Shown here piece after piece: positions 58,257-64,000 of a DNA stretch of 64,000 nucleotides. Under the pieces are notes generated by a model. It did not search any database, was not told where the DNA came from, and saw only the letters and a program-made list of their open reading frames with translations. Source of the stretch: Selaginella moellendorffii. Taxonomy: Eukaryota > Streptophyta > Lycopodiopsida > Selaginellales > Selaginellaceae. Made by a program: the position numbers and the translations under genes. The stretch spans positions 875,183 through 939,182 of the forward strand of contig NW_003314317.1 of assembly GCF_000143415.4 (NCBI RefSeq), in the 5' to 3' direction. Every line of letters begins with the position of its first letter. The first letter of the stretch is position 1.

Positions 58257-60336
58257 ATGCAGAGCATAAATCAGAGAATTGTGCTTTGGTCGGTCCTGGG
58301 TTCGAAACGCGTTGAACCGTTTTGTCAACACCAAACTTCGTGTGGTGGGGACAAAGCATGGAGCGCATCGCCACTTGTTTCCGAGGGGGCATGCAGCAAC
58401 AGTCTGAAGCTGCAGGAAACAGGTGCGGGTGCGGGTGCTGATACAGGTCCAGGTCCAGGTTCAGGTTCAGGAGCGGATGCAGAACCAGAGCACCCCCTAC
58501 ATTTTCTGAGGATGGACACTATGATGGCCATGTTTGGAGGGACTCTTCCGCAAGAATTTCAGCGGCCATTGGGTCCAAGATCTTCAGTGCTAGGTTGTTC
58601 TCACAGCAAGGTAACTTTTCTTCCACATTGTTTTCTTTTCTCGATCACTCCCTACAGGCAAAGATTTTGCAATCTAGCACGTTGCGGACGAGGGTATGTT
58701 ATCGGATCCAGATGACGATTGCCACTCAAGATGAAGTTATTCTTTCCAGGCCAAAGATTAGCCCAATTCTGGTAAAAGACATTCGGAAAGGTTTTTAACT
58801 TTGTTTTTCCTTGGCACGTGATTAAATGTGGGATTGCAGGCCTATGATCTGGTGCAAGGCCCTTTGGTAAGCGAGGATAATTTTCGTTCAGTGGTTTTTA
58901 CACGAGAATTTGCTTTCTTTTTCTTTTTTTGTTTTACATCTATCGCATTTCAGGTCCGGTGGAGTGAAGCTAGAGACAAAGCTACACCCGAGCCTCCGAC
59001 TGCGGTATTCCTCCATGGAATTCTCGGCTGCAGGAAAAACTGGGGTATAACATTTTATCACCTTTGCGAAACAAAATTTGTAATTTTCCTTTTCAGCCTC
59101 CTTTGCAAGAAGACTGGCCAAAGAATTTCCGGCATGGCAGGTAAAAGAAAAACTAAAATAAAAAATAAAAAACAAGCTTTTCTTTGCCAGTTTTTGCTCG
59201 TAGATTTACGTTGCCATGGGGATTCATCGCTTATGCCAGGCTCTCACACTGTTTCGTCCTCTGCCCTTGACGTACTTAAGCTTGTAAGTTTCTACTTATG
59301 TTCCTCTTGTTAATGTTCTATGGAGCTTCTCAGAAAACAAAATTTTGTTTGTAACAGCTAGGGAAGTTACGACTGACTCCACGAATCTTGGTAGGACACA
59401 GTTTTGGAGGAAAAGGTTGACACTCTGTCGTTTAAGTTTCAACCAGAATGGTGACACCATTTTCTCCTGTGCAGTTGTTTTGAGCATGATCGATCAAGCT
59501 GCCAAACCTTTGGCTCGTCCAGTCCAAGTAATGCTGTTCTTAGTTTTTTGTTCTTGCTTTTGTTTTAAGTTCTTTCTCCTTTTCCTTTTTCCAGGCATGG
59601 ATCCTGGATGCAACACCGGGAGAAATACGAGCAGGCGGAGGTGGTGAAGATCATCCAGCGGAACTCATTGAAGCCTTGCGAAGATTGCCTGCTCAGGTAC
59701 GCTTAAAATCAGAGCCACTTACAAGCAAAGTTTACGTTCCAGGTACCTTCGCGACGAGTTGTGTTGAACTCCTTGACAGACTTTGGCTTCTCAGAGGAAA
59801 TCGCGAAGGTTAGATAGTACTCAGTCATAAGTTCTAACAATTTCTGAAAGCTTCTTTTGTTTATTTTTAACAGTGGATGACAACAAACCTCAAACCAGCT
59901 CGAGATAGCTCGGATTTATTCTGGACATTCGATTTAAATGGCATTTCCGACATGTACAGATCATACGAGGATACAAACTTGTGGTACGCTTTCACTGCAA
60001 AAAAGCAGCAAATCTGTTCACAAACGTATGTCACAGGAACCTGGTAGACAACGTACCAGAGGGAGTCCATCTCAATTTCTTGCGAGCCGAGCGCAGCTTG
60101 CATCGCTGGGCTCACGAAGACATCCAAAGAATCGACGACGCCGAGGCTTCCGCTTCAAACGAAGGCGCTGGTGTCGATCTTCACGTTCTTGAAGACTCGG
60201 GTCACTGGGTAAGTCTGAAAACTTTCACAATCTCCAAACCTTTCACTCGCTCTGTTACATACTCTGACAGGTTCACGCAGACAATCCAGATGGACTATTT
60301 AGAACTCTCACTCCTTCATTCAACACGATTCAATGA
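58257..60336 (+). CDS. ABHD11-type alpha/beta hydrolase
   Basis: Exons from the second: 58658-58771, 58840-58866, 58954-59044, 59097-59140, 59191-59283, 59358-59415, 59475-59527, 59595-59696, 59743-59808, 59874-59983, 60037-60208 and 60271-60336. The first exon ends at 58610. All junctions are in phase. Counting from the ATG at 58512 the protein has 364 aa; the in-frame ATG at 58257 would add 85 residues, including a low-complexity G/A/P/S/D stretch, and would give a longer N-terminus that might serve as a targeting region. Seen: L-H-G-I-L-G (oxyanion loop), D-L-R-C-H-G-D-S, nucleophile elbow V-G-H-S-F-G-G (S171), and E-D-S-G-H-W-V-H with the catalytic His. It resembles plant single-copy hydrolases close to human ABHD11, usually organellar. 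The substrate is unknown. It is convergent with the MYND gene, 93 bp apart. Confidence 0.85.
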
Positions 60337-60429
60337 GGCCTTTTCCCTGCGAAACATCACATTTTTTTGTTACTATCGGTCGATACATACGAACGAGATC
60401 ATTTTCGGCTTACCAGAGAGGTGGTGATA

Positions 60430-62310
60430 CTAAACGTTGATGCCGAGAATGAATCCATTGCTGTACCAAGGGACGTTGATGGACGGCATTTGGTGCCTCA
60501 CGGGAGAACGAAACGGATTCGGAGTGAGCGGGTAACTGATGTGAAGACCAGCTGCTCGTAGAACCTGCTTTGCGTTGAGGCAGCACGTCTCTGCATAGTC
60601 CGTGAAGAATCCTGGAACTCCCAGCGCCTTGATGACCTCTAGAGCTCCAGTCCAGTTACCATCGCTCTCGAGAGACGAGTTTAATCCCACCACCAGGTGT
60701 GGCGGCGGCAAGGAATCAGCGTGCTCCTGGTAGAAGCCTTGCACGTACGTTACTTTGACGCTTTCTTCCAGCACCTCGGTCATCCCGGAAAGCGAGCCTG
60801 GAACTTCCGGCCCGACCATGATAATGTGAAGGCTGCCGGCTCCACTCAAAAGATGGGAGATCTCTGTAAAAGCCGGCATCCAGTCGAGCTCGGGCTCCGG
60901 ACCGATGTAGTGAAGAACAACCTCCTTGTTCTTGGCGAGGAGGTTCTTCGTGAAGGGACTCAAAGCTGTGACAATGTGGTAGACCGTGAGTGGATGCGAG
61001 AGCAGTGCTGCCACCGGACTCTCGGCAGGAAGGCCTCGCAAGTCGTAGTAGTCGGCCCAGTTTGATAGCACCACCATTCCAGCCGAGCCGTAATGCTTGA
61101 CAGGCTCGTCAACCGGGTGTTGCGAATCCTCGAGTCCCCAAGCTCCAGTCTCGCCACCCTCCGGTGGAAGCAAACCAAACGGGCAGTTCTTGAAGCACCC
61201 ACACATCCTCCTCCACATCCCCTTGCCGTGAAGCCCCAGAAGCTCGAGCCAGCGGCAGGAGTGATCGATGAAGCACGGGAATGCAAAGCCTTTGAACTCG
61301 AGCTCCTCCTCGAGATCCATCATGGCCTTGTAAACCTCGCAGTTCCCCTTGTGTGATTCCTTCCAGTGCCGCTTCTGGCAGCCATGGCTGCAGTAGACCA
61401 CGGCCTTACAGCGGCTGCACCGAGGAGCCTTCTCGGCCGAGACCTCCTTCTCGCAAACGATGCACTGGCGAGGCAATGCCAGCAGCACGTCCATCATCTC
61501 GGGCGAGAAGTCGCTCACTTCCGCCAGCTTTGGAAGGCTGCCACCTTGTTGATCGTTTTGCTGCTGCTGTTCTTCCTTTGGCGGAAACGAAACTCTCACG
61601 CAAGTGATATCCCACTCCTTTCGATCCTCGGCTGGCCACTGGATATCGATGAACTGCATCACGCTTTCGATACTCCGCTGTGGCTTCTCCACCACCTGGA
61701 TCGCCGGGACCATCTGCGCTAGAGCTCTCATGCAAGCGTACAGCCACCTTAGCTCCTCCAGCGATGGATTCCGAAAGCCAAGGCTTTCTTCTCGAGCACC
61801 ACCTCCAGCTCGAGAAGAAACCACGTCGATGAGTGGAAACGCTTTCTCGCCAGCGATTTCTAGACCCAGCTGCTTGATGATCTTCCTGTTGGGCAGAGAG
61901 ATCTCGGCCTCGGGTCCAAATGTCACTCGCAGGAATCCCCTCTTTGGAATGGACTTTGGATCCGGGAAGCCTCGAATTCCCGCTATGGCCGCCACCGCAT
62001 CCTCCTCACTGCGGTAGAGATTGAGGCTTGGATCACCGAAGCTCGTGAACTGGACGCAGTAGAAGGGCGGGCGAGAATCCGGCCAGTCGGTGTCCTTGCC
62101 GATGCGCAGGCCAAAGATCTCTTGCGCCCTGAGCTTCTTCCAGGGATTACACCTGTGCAGCGCTGCCGCTGCCCGGAACACCGATTTGAGGAATGCGGTG
62201 CCCAGCCCCTCGATCCTGACCAGGCTGCCGCCATAGCCGCGGCCCAGCCCTGGCCCGACGCCGAAATGCTGCTGGAAGGCGTCGAAGAGCTCCCGGAGGT
62301 GCGCGTCCAT
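60430..62310 (-). CDS. MYND zinc-finger protein with MSS51-like C-terminal domain
   Basis: A single-exon, 626-aa frame. The MYND finger at 283-324 has all eight zinc ligands (C283, C286, C298, C301, C307, C311, H320, C324). A preceding charged Q-rich stretch (about 245-258) separates it from an N-terminal region of unknown fold with no clear motif. From about 400 on the sequence resembles the C-terminal domain of Mss51-type proteins (L-S-H-P-L-T-V-Y-H...L-H-Y-I-G-P-E-P-E-L-D, then H-I-I-M-V-G-P-E-V-P). In yeast Mss51 is a translational activator of mitochondrial COX1; plant members are poorly known and often annotated only as MYND proteins. The start at 62310 is the first ATG of the long frame; GC-rich sequence upstream lacks an in-frame extension I could support. 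Confidence 0.85.
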   Translation of the reverse strand: MDAHLRELFDAFQQHFGVGPGLGRGYGGSLVRIEGLGTAFLKSVFRAAAALHRCNPWKKLRAQEIFGLRIGKDTDWPDSRPPFYCVQFTSFGDPSLNLYRSEEDAVAAIAGIRGFPDPKSIPKRGFLRVTFGPEAEISLPNRKIIKQLGLEIAGEKAFPLIDVVSSRAGGGAREESLGFRNPSLEELRWLYACMRALAQMVPAIQVVEKPQRSIESVMQFIDIQWPAEDRKEWDITCVRVSFPPKEEQQQQNDQQGGSLPKLAEVSDFSPEMMDVLLALPRQCIVCEKEVSAEKAPRCSRCKAVVYCSHGCQKRHWKESHKGNCEVYKAMMDLEEELEFKGFAFPCFIDHSCRWLELLGLHGKGMWRRMCGCFKNCPFGLLPPEGGETGAWGLEDSQHPVDEPVKHYGSAGMVVLSNWADYYDLRGLPAESPVAALLSHPLTVYHIVTALSPFTKNLLAKNKEVVLHYIGPEPELDWMPAFTEISHLLSGAGSLHIIMVGPEVPGSLSGMTEVLEESVKVTYVQGFYQEHADSLPPPHLVVGLNSSLESDGNWTGALEVIKALGVPGFFTDYAETCCLNAKQVLRAAGLHISYPLTPNPFRSPVRHQMPSINVPWYSNGFILGINV

Positions 62311-62850
62311 GGCCAGATCTCGCCGAGCTCCCTCCAGGAGCCGCGAAATCCCAGATCGCGCCTAGATCGCGCAGAGAACGCACCTGATTTCGCGAAATTT
62401 GGGCCGATCCGTGGAAATGCTCGCCGGAGGATCAAATGTGGGCTGTGCCCTCGCCCGGATCCAGCGCGACTCACCTGGAAGGATATTCCAGAGATCCCAA
62501 AAAATGGAAAAGATTTTTCTAGTGAAGTAAAAATCGTTCATGTTAATGTTAGGGGGGTGAAACGTTCGTACTGTCGGTTGTGAGGGGAGCCTGGGAATCC
62601 TGCAATATAGACGACCAAACTTAATGAAGAATATGCGAATCGTTTAAGAGATATGAAAGATTATAAGTTTTTGTCTTTAACCTTGTCTAGAAGATTATTA
62701 GTTGTCACCTGTCTTTAATAAATATTTTGGAGCTATGGAAACTCCAAAGATTATAAGCTATCGATCGTTCGAGTCCGTTGAATTTGTCGCATCCCAACTC
62801 ACTGAGATTCATATGAGAATATCCCAAAAGAATCACCATCTTCTCGAAAG
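62311..62850. other. Upstream region of the MYND gene
   Basis: GC-rich for the first 180 bp, then AT-rich. Frames on the plus strand across 62122-62583 are antisense shadows. Nothing else recognised. Confidence 0.5.
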
Positions 62851-62922
62851 TGAACCCAGCGTGATTCGAACACGCAACCTTCTGATCTGGAGTCAGACGC
62901 GCTACCGTTGCGCCATGGATCC
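62851..62922 (-). tRNA. trnW-CCA: tRNA-Trp (anticodon CCA)
   Basis: 72 nt on the minus strand. The 7-bp acceptor stem (GGATCCA with TGGGTTC), the D-arm (GCGC..GCGC), the anticodon loop CTCCAGA with CCA at its centre, and the T-arm GTTCGAATC all form. The discriminator is A. No intron and no encoded CCA tail, as usual for nuclear plant tRNAs. Confidence 0.95.
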
Positions 62923-63415
62923 CTCTCACGTGGAAGAACAGAATATTCTCATGGCAAACAGATTTTAGGTCTACCTTAAACTCGATCACCGCCCACAACT
63001 GACTTCGAAAGCGATGCTCCCCAATCCTCTACGTATACACTATCCAAGTCTCATCAGAATAATTTCTGATCACAAAGCCTTGCAGGCTCGTCAGATCTTA
63101 TCCCGAGGATGGATAAGAAAACTATCCATACATAATATTATCTTTCGTGCAAGGTGGAAACTTTGGTTCATGCACACAATCACGAAATTGAAACTTCCAC
63201 GTATATTATCTTTCGTGGACAAAATGAAAACTCTGGTCCATGCACACAATCACGAAGCTGAAACTTCTAGTGCCATGAACTGGCCTGAAATTCCTCAATC
63301 CCAATGTAATGTTTCTATCTATCTAAACAATCAAATGGCCTGGTCGTGCCAGACAAAGAAAAAGAGAAGCCTTTGGTATCGGTATATTCACAAAAATATT
63401 CTCACACATTCTTTC
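62923..63415. other. Intergenic DNA with a short tandem duplication
   Basis: No gene recognised. Contains two 68-bp direct repeats at 63135-63269. Confidence 0.5.
63135..63269. repeat. 68-bp tandem duplication
   Basis: Two copies (63135-63202 and 63203-63269) sharing ATATTATCTTTCGTG and CATGCACACAATCACGAA, about 85% identical. Confidence 0.75.
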
Positions 63416-64000
63416 TCAAAGCTCTATTGAGCAAGCCGCTTGCACGACCCCGCGAAACTCGTCGCCGCCATCGCCCAGCACGTCCACCCAGGTGGTGGCG
63501 GAATCTTTGGAATCACTCACGGAATCTCGACGATCCCGACGATCTGGCGGGGCGAATCCGGCGAGCACACCCCTCTCGTCCTGCCCGAGAACCACGACAC
63601 CGCCGCCACTAATGCCCGCGCACGCCGCCACCGCCTTGCCACAATTAGCCGGCAATTGCCCCACCCTCCTGGAGCAGCGATTCGTCGCGTTGCGCGGATG
63701 ATCGCAGCAATCCAGCCTCCAGATCTCGCCGCTGGAGCGCGAGCAGCAGTAGACGATCGAATCGCCGGCGCCCACGAAGAGATTCGTGCCGTCCCTGTGC
63801 GAAACCAAGGAGTCGTCGATGAGGTCCTCGGCGCGCGACCACTTCCCCGTGGCGGGATCCAAGAACTCGGCGCTGCGGCTGAATTCGCCCTGGGAATCGC
63901 TGCCATAGCCGCTGACGACGCCGAATTTGGGACCCAATCGCTGCGACGACCGATCGATCGCGATGCCCCTGCTCTCGTCGCGCTCCTGTGTCATGTCCGG
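63416..64000 (-). CDS. F-box/kelch-repeat protein, C-terminal part (cut by window edge)
   Basis: The minus-strand frame runs from the window end to a stop at 63416. The sequence P-D-M-T-Q-E-R-D-E-S-R-G at the edge and V-V-S-G-Y-G...S-A-E-F-L-D-P-A-T-G-K-W are typical of kelch blades in plant F-box/kelch proteins, substrate receptors of SCF ubiquitin ligases. The frame continues past position 64000, so the ATG at 63994-63992 is probably internal. The F-box itself would lie outside the window. Confidence 0.75.
   Translation of the reverse strand, partial: PDMTQERDESRGIAIDRSSQRLGPKFGVVSGYGSDSQGEFSRSAEFLDPATGKWSRAEDLIDDSLVSHRDGTNLFVGAGDSIVYCCSRSSGEIWRLDCCDHPRNATNRCSRRVGQLPANCGKAVAACAGISGGGVVVLGQDERGVLAGFAPPDRRDRRDSVSDSKDSATTWVDVLGDGGDEFRGVVQAACSIEL

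Noticed and set aside
58270-58330. T-arm-like CCTGGGTTCGAAACG near the start of the ABHD11-type gene
   Set aside because: No cloverleaf can be formed around it.
61353-62583. Long plus-strand frames opposite the MYND gene
   Set aside because: GC-rich shadow frames of the 626-codon minus-strand gene; no independent motif.
63416-63994. Complete 192-aa protein starting at 63994
   Set aside because: The frame stays open to the window edge and the kelch blade begins mid-motif, so the true start lies outside.

Overview
Nuclear plant chromatin, most likely from a lycophyte such as Selaginella moellendorffii (inference; no search was possible). The grounds are: introns of 44-72 bp in nearly every reconstructable gene; a PLS-type PPR gene and PPR debris; a plant tRNA-Trp(CCA); a plant-type F-box/kelch tail; a PARALLEL SPINDLE 1-like FHA+PINc gene; and short Ty3/gypsy and TRIM retroelements. 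None of the expected features of bacteria were seen (no operons, ribosome binding sites or CRISPR arrays).

Layout. 1-6205: AT-rich DNA with a foldback repeat, then a decayed Ty3/gypsy element whose 3' half is inverted. 6206-35000: three tandem copies (A, B, C) of an 8-10 kb unit. Each unit holds a five-exon Crinkler/RHS-type gene (coiled coil, P-loop NTPase, restriction-endonuclease-like domain, SAP-like motif), an AT-rich 3' flank and the remains of an unrecognised gene; A and C also carry scrambled PPR debris. 35000-38050: decayed reading frames, then a GC-rich tandem repeat whose units look like mini exon-intron cassettes, feeding a PS1-like gene cut off inside its PINc domain. 38450-43000: Crinkler-RHS debris and a fourth, inverted, intact copy (D). 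D is head-to-head with a PPR gene at 43283. 45290-56107: two related decayed gypsy elements on the minus strand, one holding a young 595-bp TRIM element. 56885-64000: ordinary gene-dense DNA with an FSH1-type hydrolase (-), an ABHD11-type hydrolase (+), a MYND/MSS51-like protein (-), tRNA-Trp (-) and the end of an F-box/kelch gene (-).

The striking system is the Crinkler-RHS cluster. By hand splicing, A (692 aa), C (716 aa) and D (703 aa) keep open frames through the same five exons, including a 24-nt micro-exon. B carries two nonsense changes. Copies differ in coiled-coil length by about one heptad at a time, in promoter and in start codon, as expected of a duplicating, diversifying family. 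The nuclease-NTPase design recalls Crinkler effectors of oomycetes and fungi and RHS proteins of trypanosomes. A plant-resident, intron-bearing expansion with an added SAP-like motif is unusual; whether it serves defence, conflict with transposons or something else cannot be told from sequence.

Many disabling changes in elements and pseudogenes are C-to-T or G-to-A, as expected when methylated cytosines in silenced DNA decay. All exon boundaries below were worked out by hand from frame continuity, splice-site form and comparison among copies.
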